Source: Pyronema omphalodes (Eukaryota > Ascomycota > Pezizomycetes > Pezizales > Pyronemataceae). From it: a DNA stretch of 64,000 nt. The notes beneath the pieces were generated by a model. It saw nothing but the letters and a program-made list of their open reading frames with translations. It did not search any database and was not told the origin of the DNA. This document shows positions 30,396-40,192 of this stretch, in pieces. The stretch lies in assembly GCA_024516155.1 (NCBI GenBank), contig JAJJXM010000007.1, forward strand, positions 1,116,001 to 1,180,000. Direction: 5' to 3'. The position numbers were made by a program, and so were the translations under genes. Every line of letters starts with the position of its first letter. Positions within the stretch are counted from its first letter, which is position 1.

Positions 30396-32563
30396 TCATT
30401 CTGCTCAATTTCCCAAATCCTGGGCTGAGCATCTTCCATTATGTCATCCTCATCCTGCCGCACTGCTGCGGTCTTTGTCTTTTTATTTTCTTTGGGCTTC
30501 TCCTGCCCCTTATCTCCTTCATCGTCATCATCTCTCTTCCTCTTACCTGAGGAAGCAACCTTTCCCTCGCCAGAGAGCTCCGTTCCTCCAACTGTCTTTT
30601 TTGCATAACAATCGAACATCTTATGTCCAGATCTTCCGCACCTCCAACAGTCAGCTTTATCCTTCTTATGCTTATCAATTTCGCTCTGCGGAACATTCTG
30701 CAGAGCTTCCCTCCCTGACGCAAAAATGGACTTCTTGTCCTTTTTCCCAGTAAAACTCTTTTTCTCTTTTTTATCCTTAAATTTGTCCTTGTGCTGCACC
30801 TCCTTGGGGCGCACAGTTTCTTTGTTCTTTCCTTTATCCCTATGGCGGTCCTCCCGCACTTCCAAAGTCTTTTTCTTATGACCCTTTAATTCCTCTTCCA
30901 AATTTTCCACAACATGAGCAGCTTCCTTAACTGCATCAATCATTCCTTCGTCATCAGTTGGGATCCCCCCAAATCTTTGATATACCATTTTTTTAATGGC
31001 TGGTGTCATGGCCTCCCAAATTACATTCCTATACATGGGGCCAATTGCTCCCACACGCATATTCAGATCTTCCAATTTAGTTATGTAGTCGTCAATATCT
31101 CCATCATACTGGAGCTCCGTAATCCTTTTAACGTCCTTTTGTGCTTCTCGCTTATCCTCAAACCTAGTTTCAATAGAGCTTGAGAAAGCTTGCCATGTAT
31201 CCTTAAGTCCTGATCTTTGAATGGACGTTCGCCGTTCCTGGTGCCAACTGAGAGCTTTGTGAGTAAGCAAGCTCCCAACCCATTTTACCTGGTCGTCCTC
31301 ATCTGGAAACGCCTTGGCGTATGTCGCAATGTAATCTTGAACAGACATCCACCAAGCCCTAAACAAATTCTTGTCCTTCCCGGAAAAATATTGAGGAGCC
31401 TTCATCTCTGGCATTTTAGGTCTTCTCGGCTCGTTAACCCCCGATTGCTGCAATTTTGTGACAAGTGATTCCAAGAATGCCTCCGTCGCATTCTTTGCTT
31501 CAGGCTTTCTTTGTTGAGCCTTTTCTTTGCGCTCCTGGCGCTTCCTTTCCAAAGCCTTTCTAATATATGAGTCATCTGAATCCTCGCTGTCCGAAGGATC
31601 AGATGGTGGTGGTGGTGGTGGAAGTCCTCCTCCTGGTGGTTTGCTTCCCCTTCCACCGTTTCTGCCGCCATTTTGAACAGAACCCGCCACTGATGGAGGC
31701 AATGGGACCTCGGGTGCTTTGCCAAGAGAGGGTGGTTTGGGAGTCATCTCCTCATGCATAGCCTCGGTTAGAGACTTAGCATCGAAATGCTCCTTCTTCT
31801 GGATCTTTGACATAACAAGGTCAATGACCTTGTTTACCAGTTCTAATTTTTCTTCCTCCCTTTGTTCGTAATAGTCCAGTAGGCGCTGCTGATGCATGTC
31901 CTCAGCCCTAGACAGAGCTGCGATGCGCCTATCCCTTTGCCTATCGTCCTCCTTCCTAATGGCGTCCTGTGTATTTTTCTCGATTGCCCATTCCTCAATT
32001 TCTTTATTGATTTCGAGTTGCCTCTGGGCAAAGGCCTCAAGGATGGCATTTGTCGTTTCAATGCCCTGGTTAAGTCTGTCTGCAGCTGCCTGCTGAGCTG
32101 CCTCCTTTGTTTGTGCATCCGTGGCAAGATTGCCAATGGTCCTCCAAACTTGTCCAGCAAAGTCGTTGCTGGCCTGAACGAGTCGCGTCACGGTTTGTAG
32201 GTTGATCTCCTGGTCCAGGTCCCCTTTCTTTGCCAAGGTATCATAGGCCTTTTGCATACCCTGAGCCATTTCCTGATACAACCCTTTCATCCGCTGTAAC
32301 TCTTCATTCATAGCAGCCCCAGATCCGACTGCCTCAACCAACCTTTTGATATCCTCCTCATTGGCGTTCATTCTTTCCATCATTAGAATGACCCAGTCAG
32401 GGACTTCTCCGAGATGGAGGGTAGTTCCATGGTGGACTCTAGGAGTTCCAACCAAAGTAACTTCCTCCCAAGAGCGAGGGCGGGTGATGCTAACGGTATC
32501 GCCCATTGGAGCATCAAGTCCATCGTCGTGACGGGGAGTGCCGGTGATTCTTCGAGCGGCCAT
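30377..32563 (-). CDS. gag: F Gag, large form
   Basis: 728 residues from an ATG (MAARRITGTPRHDDG), about twice the family A Gag. Residues 60-280 are rich in Glu, Gln, Lys and Ala and predicted helical or coiled-coil. About 295-325 is Gly/Pro-rich with a run of six Pro followed by an acidic SDPSDSEDSDD stretch. The capsid domain lies at about 390-560 (PQYFSGKDKNLFRAWWMSVQDYI). A Lys-rich basic block follows, then a zinc knuckle CWRCGRSGHKMFDC near 637-650. It forms the particle and binds the RNA. Confidence 0.93.
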   Translation of the reverse strand: MAARRITGTPRHDDGLDAPMGDTVSITRPRSWEEVTLVGTPRVHHGTTLHLGEVPDWVILMMERMNANEEDIKRLVEAVGSGAAMNEELQRMKGLYQEMAQGMQKAYDTLAKKGDLDQEINLQTVTRLVQASNDFAGQVWRTIGNLATDAQTKEAAQQAAADRLNQGIETTNAILEAFAQRQLEINKEIEEWAIEKNTQDAIRKEDDRQRDRRIAALSRAEDMHQQRLLDYYEQREEEKLELVNKVIDLVMSKIQKKEHFDAKSLTEAMHEEMTPKPPSLGKAPEVPLPPSVAGSVQNGGRNGGRGSKPPGGGLPPPPPPSDPSDSEDSDDSYIRKALERKRQERKEKAQQRKPEAKNATEAFLESLVTKLQQSGVNEPRRPKMPEMKAPQYFSGKDKNLFRAWWMSVQDYIATYAKAFPDEDDQVKWVGSLLTHKALSWHQERRTSIQRSGLKDTWQAFSSSIETRFEDKREAQKDVKRITELQYDGDIDDYITKLEDLNMRVGAIGPMYRNVIWEAMTPAIKKMVYQRFGGIPTDDEGMIDAVKEAAHVVENLEEELKGHKKKTLEVREDRHRDKGKNKETVRPKEVQHKDKFKDKKEKKSFTGKKDKKSIFASGREALQNVPQSEIDKHKKDKADCWRCGRSGHKMFDCYAKKTVGGTELSGEGKVASSGKRKRDDDDEGDKGQEKPKENKKTKTAAVRQDEDDIMEDAQPRIWEIEQNDEESDF

Positions 32564-32675
32564 TGTTGGTTGAATGTTTTTCTTTGTAGTTTTTGTAGGA
32601 GGATCTTTTGGTGTCGTCTTGCCCTAGAAGAGGGTCTTCCGTATACGTGTCGAAAAGTAAACTTAGTAGCTTGAG

Positions 32676-32687
32676 CCTTAAGTTTAT
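32676..32687 (-). other. F self-primer binding site
   Basis: On the minus strand, two bases inside the 5' LTR, the sequence ATAAACTTAAGG is the exact complement of the 12 bases at 32818-32829 in the LTR. No tRNA-type site is seen. Confidence 0.68.
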
Positions 32688-32689
32688 AG

Positions 32690-34045
32690 TGTGAACCTGG
32701 GTATTGAGGCTTTCAATACAGAGGCTTTTCCGATCAGTTGGTGCTTCGTTCGAAAGTTATTCAACTAATAGATTTTTCTCAAGAAGCCAGGAAGTTAACT
32801 AATCGATCACAGGCCGAATAAACTTAAGGGTCTCTCTCGAGGTAACTGGTGTAGATAGGTGTTGTTGTAACAAGAGATCAGGTTGCTGATGCTGGAGGAG
32901 ACGGTGGGAAGACTTAGGGTCTTTTATAGACTTTCGTCTACAAGTTCGCCCAGACTTCCCAGGGGAACCAACTTCCAAACTAAGCTTAGGAGAAAAGACG
33001 TGAGTCAATGCTTTGACAAATCTGCTGATGGCTCGCATCATGCTGCATGCGCAATTATATTAATTGCTCACTTGCATGATGACCTCGTGTCAGATTTATC
33101 CTTGACATTCCTTGCCGTGCTACCACACCTTCCAATCAGGTATTGGGGTTAAGCGCCTAATGGAGGGTTACTCCACTTGAGCGCATAATGCAATTCCTCC
33201 TCCGATAATGACATGTGAGTCATATATCTTATGAGTCGTCTTGATCATAGATCTCCCTAGAGAATCTCGATTGCGAGTGAAGGAATCTGACATCATAAGG
33301 CAGACTATGCCCTACCGGAGCGCACTGCCCCGTCACATTCCTGTGTGATGTCATTTGCCCCACCTGCGCGCACTTGCGCGCAGCCACACCCTGGTGTGTA
33401 CGCAAACGCCGTCTTATCTTGAAGTTGGTAGTCATTGGCCTAAGGTCGCGTCATATCAGTTCCATCCAACAGTTTCCCTGAGTGGTGTTCCTTGCTGCAG
33501 GACGTCGTCTCATGCTAATGCAATCTTGACCCTTGTCCTGAGCTCCACTCCTGTTGGCTGACTAGACTCTGCCTTGTTCCTTGGCCAACTATCCGCCCAA
33601 CTCAGACCTCGGATGATCCTATTCGTCTGCCTTGCACTGTCCTGAGAATTCCCTTCTCTTGCAAGCCCTCTGGTAGCCATGCTTGGTGGAACACAACCTC
33701 AAGTATAAGGAGGTGTCCTTTCGCCGTCGTCTTCTGTCTCCATCAGCGTCGTCTGTAGTTTTCTCATGGGTAAGCCGACACCCATGCGGTAAGTTGTTCC
33801 TCGTTCCCATCCACCTGCGATCCTCCCAAGCTGACAGTGACTAACAGGTAGCGACGCCTCGGGCCGGGATCCTCGTGAGGTCCTTTCGGAAAGTCACGAA
33901 TCACGTGACGTGGCTAGCTGGAGCTCCTCAGGGGGTTCCGGCCCGGGATACTAACCTTATTATTCATTCTCCTGTCGAGTTTGCCATGTTCTCATAATGT
34001 TATACATGTTACCTATTCTATACTCACACAATATAGGGTGTGACA
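32690..34045 (-). repeat. F 5' LTR
   Basis: 1,356 bp, same ends as the 3' LTR. It carries U3 and promoter for the minus-strand transcript; TATAAAAG lies at about 32922-32929 on the minus strand, upstream of the self-primer. Confidence 0.95.
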
Positions 34046-34139
34046 TTGTCTCTCTGTTCTGGCTCTTGGAGCCCAGCCTAGACCCCTTTCCCGGTTGTGT
34101 TCAGTATGTCCCTCGAACGTCCGTTCGCAGTCCCTGACA
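34046..34139 (+). repeat. B2 3' LTR, last part
   Basis: Resumes after F with the duplicated TTGTC and ends CCCTGACA, followed by ACTTC, the second copy of the B2 target duplication. Confidence 0.92.
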
Positions 34140-34144
34140 ACTTC

Positions 34145-34733
34145 GGTCCAGGCTGCGGTTATTTGGGTTTAAATTGTCTTGGTACTGTCTGATTGCTGTT
34201 TCTTCCGGGACATTCTTGGCGTGGGGGGACAGGTCCAAGCACTCTTGTGTACATTTTCCAGAGTCGAAGGTCACTTTTCCTTCCTTCCAGTCAATGTTCG
34301 GCTTGTATTTTATCAGCCATGGCAATTCTACGATGATGGGGGAATTGCCTGTGGTGATACAGTGTAGTTTGATCCGCTCGTGATGATTGTTTATGGTTAA
34401 CCACACGGTGGTATCGAGTGTGACCGGACTGCTCGGGAATCCCCCTTCCGTCGACGGTTGATACTCTCCGTACCATTGTCTTCTTATCTAGGCGGAGCTT
34501 GATTGTTCCGGCGTAATCTTTGTCTATGAAGTTCTCGGTAGCCCCGCAGTCTACCATAGCAGTGGTTTTGTGTGTTTCTTTGTGTTTTCCTTGAATCCTG
34601 ACTTCCAAAATAATGTTTTCGTGACGTTGGTATTTCCCTATACTCGAAATAATGCAGGGATCTTCTGGGGGGTTCGGGTTGATGTTCTTCTTCCCCAGGA
34701 GTGTATCCAACTTCTTTACTTCTGGGGATACTC
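34145..34733 (-). pseudogene. pol: D protease
   Basis: The minus strand gives MVDCGATENFIDKDY near 34550, the same active-site block as C1, then a frame change near 34430 and the block HCITTGNSPIIVELPWLIKY near 34330. B2 cuts it at 34140; the continuation is at 15261 and leftward. Confidence 0.85.
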
Positions 34734-35789
34734 TTTTCCAGATTCGTTGGTTTCCTCGCTTTCGTCCATGCTGGTTTCTGCGGCTCGGAAAGGTTTTTTC
34801 GCGGGAAAAGGCTTTTTGTTTGGACAGCAGGCAGAGAAATGTCCGGTCTTTCCACACCGGAAACACTCGTTATTCTTTCGTGGTCGTTCTTCCCCGAGTC
34901 TATCCTTGCCTCGGGATCTTCGGGTAACGTCGAGTTCCATTGGGGTGGGCTTCGGTAACACAGTATCGTGAGTTCGCGAGTACAGGGTAAAAGTCTCTCC
35001 AAAGTCCGGTTACTACGGAGGAGCATTTCGGTTTCGAAGGCTGCGGAAGTTGAAGAGTCGGTTATCAAGGGCGATGGATTTGTTGACATAATCCGTGATA
35101 TTCCGGGGTTTTTCATCGAGGAGGGCGAGTTGTTTCTGGACTTCCATATTCAGTCCATCGTGGAATTCATCGATATACATGGCATCATTATAATACAAGT
35201 CTGCCATGATTCGTTGAAAGTCCGCCCAGTATGCAGCTGCGGAACGATTTCCCTTCTTCATCGTCTTGAACTTGCGGCGGGCCACCTCCTTGTTGTCCGC
35301 TGCTCCAAACGCCCTACTGATGGCGGTTCTGAATTCCGCCCAAGTCCCATATTTTCTAAGCCCCTCTTGCATGGATGGTTCGATCCGCGACCATGCATTT
35401 CCTCCGCATCCGGCACTGGCGTAGTTGACCTCCTTGCTGTCTTGGTGGAATTCATTGGCCTCACAATTGAATTTGAATTCACATTGGATGAGGAAAGCCC
35501 GTAATTTCGATCTCTCGCCGTAGTACAGTTCCGGGTCTTCTATCTTAGGCTGGCCAGATAGAGGAGGTTAGTAAAGCTGTTGTGGGAGGATCTGGAGCTG
35601 GTCCGTCGTCATTTAGACCGCCGAGAAGGGGGGTCCTGGGTTTCCGAGCGGGGTTGACATACAGGAGTTGTTCTCGTCCGTAGCGGGGGTTTGTGGTCTT
35701 GATAGGTGTTCTGGGGTTACGGGGCTTGCAGGTCGGGCGTGTTCGTCGGTTGCTTCGCCGAGTTCCTTGAATTGGAAGGGATCCAGCAT
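34716..35789 (-). pseudogene. gag: D gag, frameshifted
   Basis: Starts at an ATG at 35789 (MLDPFQFKELGEATDE), whose continuation matches the gag frame of C1 upstream of the first C1 ATG. The capsid region (ISRAFGAADNKEVARRKFKTMKKGNRSAAAYWADFQR, spread over 35200-35330) and zinc knuckle CFRCGKTGHFSACC near 34850 are kept. Several indels separate the pieces. The heptamer position reads TGGAAAA (34734-34740) with the six-base spacer and the CCCCAG/CTGGGG stem still visible. Confidence 0.85.
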
Positions 35790-35835
35790 CGGAGGGAGTG
35801 GTATCTTGTCGGGTGTTGGGTACCTCGGGGGGAAG

Positions 35836-35845
35836 ACGCAATCAA
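35836..35845 (-). other. D self-primer binding site
   Basis: The minus strand reads TTGATTGCGT one base inside the LTR. The 3' LTR holds the exact complement (4257-4266) and the 5' LTR has it with one change near 36090. C1 uses the same ten bases. Confidence 0.65.
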
Positions 35846-35846
35846 A

Positions 35847-36803
35847 TGTTAGGCAACATCAGCGGTTACACAAGGGAGGTAGGCAACACGATTGTTCTTG
35901 TGGTAATCCTGATTCGAGTTTACTGGAAGGGTTTTCTAGTAGGAGAATTCTCTAACGTTGGGGAAGGAGGGAAGTTGAGGACAGGGTTAGGGGATCGGGG
36001 TTAGAGTTAGAGGTTCTTCCTATTCGGTGATTTCGTTCACAGAAATGCACGGACGAATCAAAGTGAAGAGGAGGTTGATGGTGAAAGTAAGCTGATTGCG
36101 TGGAGAATATCTACGTGTCCTTTCTATCCATCTTTATACATTTTCCATTCCTCCTCTTTTTGTTGACGCCCGGGGGTCAACTCTTCGCATCTCCGACACT
36201 TCGGATTTCCCGGAATCCTCCCCGCCCTTCTCCACGCTCCAACTGTAATTAAAAAATTTTCTCAACTAATAACTTAACCATTACGCAATTCCCTTCGCTT
36301 GCTTTTGCCCTTTTTATTCTTTTTATCTGTTCACCGCTCGAGTCCATTGGCGAGCTAAGCGAGCCTCGCTTGCCCCGATATCCCATATCCGAATCCTTCT
36401 CTTCGTCTACCCCCTTTCGCCTATCTTCCCTCACTCTGTTTTCCAATCCATTTTACTGAACTCGTTGCGTTCTTATCGTGAAGCCCATATTCGTTCGGGG
36501 TTTCATATTTTGAACGGCTGAGTTGACATAGCTCGCTTTTTCTCGGTATTCCGTTTAATTCCCCGTTCCCTTATTCCCTCCCGAATTCCTCGCTTAAGTA
36601 ATTCGTTCGCTTATTCGCTTTTCTCGCTAATTCCTTCCTGAGACGGGTGTACCAACCCTAACCTCGAAATCCCCAACAATGGTGATTTTAGTCTTTTCTC
36701 TGCGTGGTAAATAGGTACCCCACGGCCACGGTTATTCCTATTGTCCAAAGGATACCAACCGTAATGACGGCTCCTAAGAGCATGTCACAGCTGATTCTTG
36801 ACA
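35847..36803 (-). repeat. D 5' LTR
   Basis: 957 bp, matches 4012-4966 with many substitutions. Bounded on the right by CGTGA (36804-36808), the D target duplication in A1. Confidence 0.93.
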
Positions 36804-37251
36804 CGTGAATCCAGATCAGCTGCGATTGGAACGATGGTGCAATACTGATAAGGTCACATGTCTAGATCTTATCTTATCGATGAGATGATCGAGCCCTAAC
36901 CCTAGTCACGTGTGCGCACATCAGTAGACCAGTGCGCATGCGTACTGATCTACTACTGATAAGGGACAAGTGACCAATCTTATCTTATCGGGTGACATAA
37001 TCGCTAGACCGTAGGTATGGAATTCCCATAAAAGGGATCGGAGTAGACCTCTAACCCTGGGAATAGGTGACGTGACCTTTTTGACAGTTTGGGCATTAAG
37101 CGTAACCCTAACCCAGGCGAGTGACGAGCGATGATCGATGACCGGGGGATAATAGAAATAAATAAACAAACGAGTGCGGAATAATGAAACGAATGATAAT
37201 AGGTGAATGAATGACGAGGAGGGGGAAGGTAATAATTCTCGAGCCGTGACA
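36804..37251 (-). repeat. A1 5' LTR, U3 end
   Basis: The missing part of the A1 LTR, ending on the minus strand with TGTCACGGCTCGAG. It contains the GATA-rich U3 and a CCCTAACCC motif, and completes the LTR begun at 3317-4011. Confidence 0.93.
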
Positions 37252-37279
37252 ATTCTCTCTAGCCAGTGTCACGGCACAC
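37252..37279. other. 28 bp junction between A1 and B5
   Basis: Fifteen bases (ATTCTCTCTAGCCAG) of unknown origin, then TGTCACGGCACAC, the first 13 bases of a plus-strand B LTR, abutting the minus-strand B5 LTR. The five bases ATTCT would be the A1 target site. This is the only stretch in the left 58 kb not placed in an element. Confidence 0.7.
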
Positions 37280-37798
37280 TGTCAGGGAACTAGGCACGGA
37301 CGTTCGAAGAACACACTGAACACTACCGGCAGGGAGAGACTAGGCGGGTTCCGGGATGTGGGAACGGCAGGGCAAGGACCGAAGTGCACGGCAGACGGAC
37401 GGCACACGAAACAGGGACAGGGACAAGGACAAGAATGACGTGGGGCTGAAAGGAGACGTCTTTATTGAGGACAAGAGAAAGACACAAGACGTTCGATGGA
37501 GAACTCAACGACGGGGACGCAAGCCTCCTTATGTACAAAAGGCGGCCAGCACTCTTGCTGGGCCATCATCCAACATCGCTACATGACAGCTTCCGTTCTC
37601 CATCATTTCACCTGCGACGCCACAGCTCTCCTGCTCATGGTACGTTATCCATCATCAGTCAGTCCATCAACAACAAGGGCACGGCACACACAACAACACA
37701 ACCCAACACGGCAAGACAACGGCACGGTGTTGACAACAACAACGACAACACAATGATCACGCAACAACACAACGGCTCGTCAGCCGTGTGCCATGACA
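37280..37798 (-). repeat. B5 3' LTR, diverged
   Basis: 519 bp, begins on plus TGTCAGGGAACTAGG and ends GCCATGACA. Substitutions and small indels set it apart from the 529 bp B LTRs. Confidence 0.9.
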
Positions 37799-37809
37799 GT
37801 ACCCCCCGG

Positions 37810-38702
37810 TTAGGCTCGAGTTCTTACGAGAGGAGAAGTTTTGTCTGGGTATAGCTGGTGGAATCTCTCAGCGGCCTCGGTTTCTGATAGGTTCGTTTCC
37901 GGTTCCCAGGTTGGAGAGTCATGGCCGGTCCACTTGACGAGGTATTGCAGGTTTCCTCTTGACCAACGGCTATCCAGAATTTCTTCCATGAACCATTCTT
38001 CTTCGCCGTCTACCACTACCGGCAGGGGCGGTGGGATAATTTGGCCTGGGAGAGGATCCGAAGGGGCTGGGTTTAGTAGAGACACGGGGAAGGTCCTGTG
38101 ATGTTTCATTGTCTCCGGTATGTCCAGCTCGTAGGCGTGGGATCCAATGGGTCGAACCACGGTGAAGGGGCCTAGGTGTTTGTTTTCTAGTTTCTTTGAG
38201 GGGCGCGGGTTCTGAGGTTGCGGGCGTCCAGCCATACCAGGTCACCTGGTTTGAAGACTGGCGCAGGGAGTCGGGAATTGTCGGCGGCTTCTATGTGGCG
38301 GGCTTGGGCGTATTGCATTTCAGAGCGTAAGACGTCATGGATGTGCGACATCCTCTCCGCTACCTCGTTCGCTTTCACTTCTCCAGGATTGTCTGTCCTG
38401 ATTTCCAATTCGAAGGAGCATTTGGGGTGTCGGCCGTATACGGCGTAGAATGGGGACAGTGACGTCGTATCCGATACTTGGTTATTTGCAGCAAATTCTG
38501 CCAGTGGTAAAAATTTCTTCCAGTCGTCTTGTAGATAACAGACGTACGCGCGGAGATATTGCTCCGTGACCGCATTGATCCTTTCTGTTTGGCCATCGGT
38601 CTGGGCGTGGAAGGCCGTGCTCGTGGCAATCTCGATACCCATGCAATTTGCCAGGTGTTTCCAAAAATGGGCAAGAAATTGCGGGCCGCGGTCGGACACT
38701 AC
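37810..38702 (-). pseudogene. pol: B5 pol, integrase end and chromodomain
   Basis: On the minus strand the integrase core continues from the A2 insertion point: SDRGPQF, QTDGQTERINAVTEQYLRAYVCYLQDDW, then the GPF-type C-terminal region, with a frame change near 38200. The chromodomain (EEWFMEEILDSRWSRGNLQYLVKW) lies near 37890-37990. TSD ACTAC (38698-38702) is shared with 53728-53732. Confidence 0.88.
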
Positions 38703-39843
38703 TGTCACGGCTCGAGAATCATTACCTTCCCCCTCCTCGTCATTCATTCACCTATTATCATTCGCTTCATTATTCAGCACTCGTTTGTTTATTCATTTCT
38801 ATTATCCTTCGGTCTTTGATCATCACTCGTCACTCGCCTGGGTTAGGGTTACACTCAATTCCCAAATTGTCGAAAAGGTCACGTGACCTATCCCCAGGGT
38901 TAGGGGTCTGTTCGGATCCCTTTTCGGAAATTCCATACGTACGGACTACCGATCATCTTACCCAATTAGATAAGATCGGTCATGTGTCTCTAATCAGTAG
39001 TAGATCAGTATGCTCGCGCACTGGTCTACTAATGTGTGCACACGTGACTAGGGCTAGGGCACGATCATCTTATCGATAAGATAAGATCTAGTCATGTGAC
39101 CTTATCAGTATTGCACCATCTTTCCAATCGCAGCTGATCTGGATTCACGTGACTAGGGTTAGGATTGCACCCGCACGCACACAAACTAGGGTTAGGTTTG
39201 TGACCGTACGCGCACAGCTAGGGTTAGGGTTACGGACGCACGCGCACGATTAGGGTTGCGGAAGCGCGCGCGTGACTACGCTTAGGGGTACGCTACATCG
39301 CACGCGAAGTACGCTACCGCGCACGCTAGTTACGCTATCGCGCACGCGAGATACGCTAACGAGCGCGCGACGAGGCTGTGCACGCAAACACGCTAATTTG
39401 GTACGAACGCGTTAGCGCGTCTAGAACGCGCAACCGCGACCGCGTTGTTTACTTAGTTATTTTTCAGGACAAATCTGCAAATAGTGGCTCGGCGTGTAAG
39501 GAGGACAAATTGTATATAAGAGGATTGTTTCTTTGTTTGTTTATTTTGTTTTTCTTTTCTCCTCACACAGTTATTTGTTTATTTACAAATTCAAATACTT
39601 TGTGGAAATCTTTGTTTACGTCCTCGTTCTCGTTCCCGTCTTTGGATCTCTTTGTCCCTTGGAATCTTTGTTTATTTCCTTAAACTTCTAAACACAGAAA
39701 GTCTCTAAGTTGATGCTCGACACAGCATAAGAGTTTCTAACGTTGAAGTTATTATAAGGTTATCTTCATCGAACTCAAGAGTGAATAATTGAGAGGAGCC
39801 CTCAGGTTCTCCGTCAGCTATTTCTCCCTTGTTCACCGTTACA
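38703..39843 (+). repeat. A2 5' LTR
   Basis: 1,141 bp, TGTCACGG to GTTACA. U3 contains the palindrome ATCTTATCGATAAGAT (near 39067) and several GATA motifs. Then come TTAGGG-containing repeats spaced 31-32 bases apart (about 39150-39250) and a CG-rich 21-base repeat (about 39290-39370). The TATA box TATATAAG is at 39513-39520, and the self-primer ACACAGTTAT at 39565-39574. Confidence 0.95.
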
Positions 39844-39845
39844 AC

Positions 39846-39855
39846 ATAACTGTGT
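39846..39855 (+). other. A2 self-primer binding site
   Basis: ATAACTGTGT, two bases after the LTR, complements ACACAGTTAT at 39565-39574. The same pair is longer (12 bases) in A1. Confidence 0.68.
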
Positions 39856-40016
39856 AATCAGGGCCTGCCGGCTCTACCATCAACTCTCGATTACAACAAG
39901 CTTTACATGCTTCACAACCTCTGGTTCTACGAATTCATCAATCTATTACCGATTTTCCGTTCTCTCGAAAACCCCGTCGTCCTCGACGAAATCGACATTG
40001 CTCCACCACTCGGAAA

Positions 40017-40192
40017 TGAATACTCAGCAACTCGAATTCAATACGACGACGAAACAAACATCTGGCACCTCTGTTAATCTCTCCAAATGGACCAAAATGA
40101 CAAGGTCGTTGTGGTCCTGTACCTCAACGAAGCCGAAAGGCTGGAGGTCGAACAGGACCCCACAAAGGTCAAACTGGTCCGCAACACCGTAA
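40017..40192 (+). other. Small ORF overlapping the A2 gag start
   Basis: A frame starting MNTQQLEFNTTTKQTSG runs 58 codons into gag in another frame. A1 keeps it (2968-3141 region), but A3 lost it by deletion. It may be a leader ORF or chance; nothing known is recognised. Confidence 0.3.

Larger units (their letters stand above)
25155..34045 (-). mobile_element. Ty3/gypsy chromovirus F, apparently intact
   Basis: 8,891 bp with two LTRs of 1,356 bp that differ at about six positions by eye, target duplication TTGTC (25150-25154 and 34046-34050), and open gag and pol. It sits antisense inside the 3' LTR of B2. Its Gag and Pol are far from those of A-D and G. It is the most recent insertion of the left half. 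Confidence 0.96.
15262..34139 (+). mobile_element. Ty3/gypsy chromovirus B2, degenerate, heavily nested
   Basis: The target duplication ACTTC is at 15257-15261 and 34140-34144, inside D between protease and RT. The 5' LTR is 15262-15797. The 3' LTR is 24691-25154 plus 34046-34139, split by F. The interior holds decayed ORF0, gag and pol, an LTR stub at 20246, element G, a truncated A LTR, and a second copy of the B chromodomain end. The two LTRs share variants not seen in B1, which supports one element, but the interior has been rearranged. Confidence 0.82.
4012..36803 (-). mobile_element. Ty3/gypsy element D, with nested insertions
   Basis: The LTRs are 4012-4966 (3') and 35847-36803 (5'), and the element is flanked by CGTGA on both sides inside the A1 LTR. 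With B1 and B2 removed the native length is about 7.5 kb, close to the 7.6 kb of C1. Gene order on the minus strand is gag, PR, RT, RNase H, integrase, chromodomain, ORF3, all recognisably related to C1 at protein level. Gag and pol carry many stops and indels, and the two LTRs differ at many positions, so D is old. Confidence 0.92.

Noticed and set aside
25155..34045. F as a DNA transposon or host gene cluster because of its large Gag
   Set aside because: Identical 1,356 bp LTRs, a 5 bp target duplication and a complete PR-RT-RH-IN-chromodomain pol settle it as a chromovirus.
39844..39870. tRNA primer-binding site after the A2 LTR
   Set aside because: No TGG at the expected place; the bases instead complement the LTR itself.
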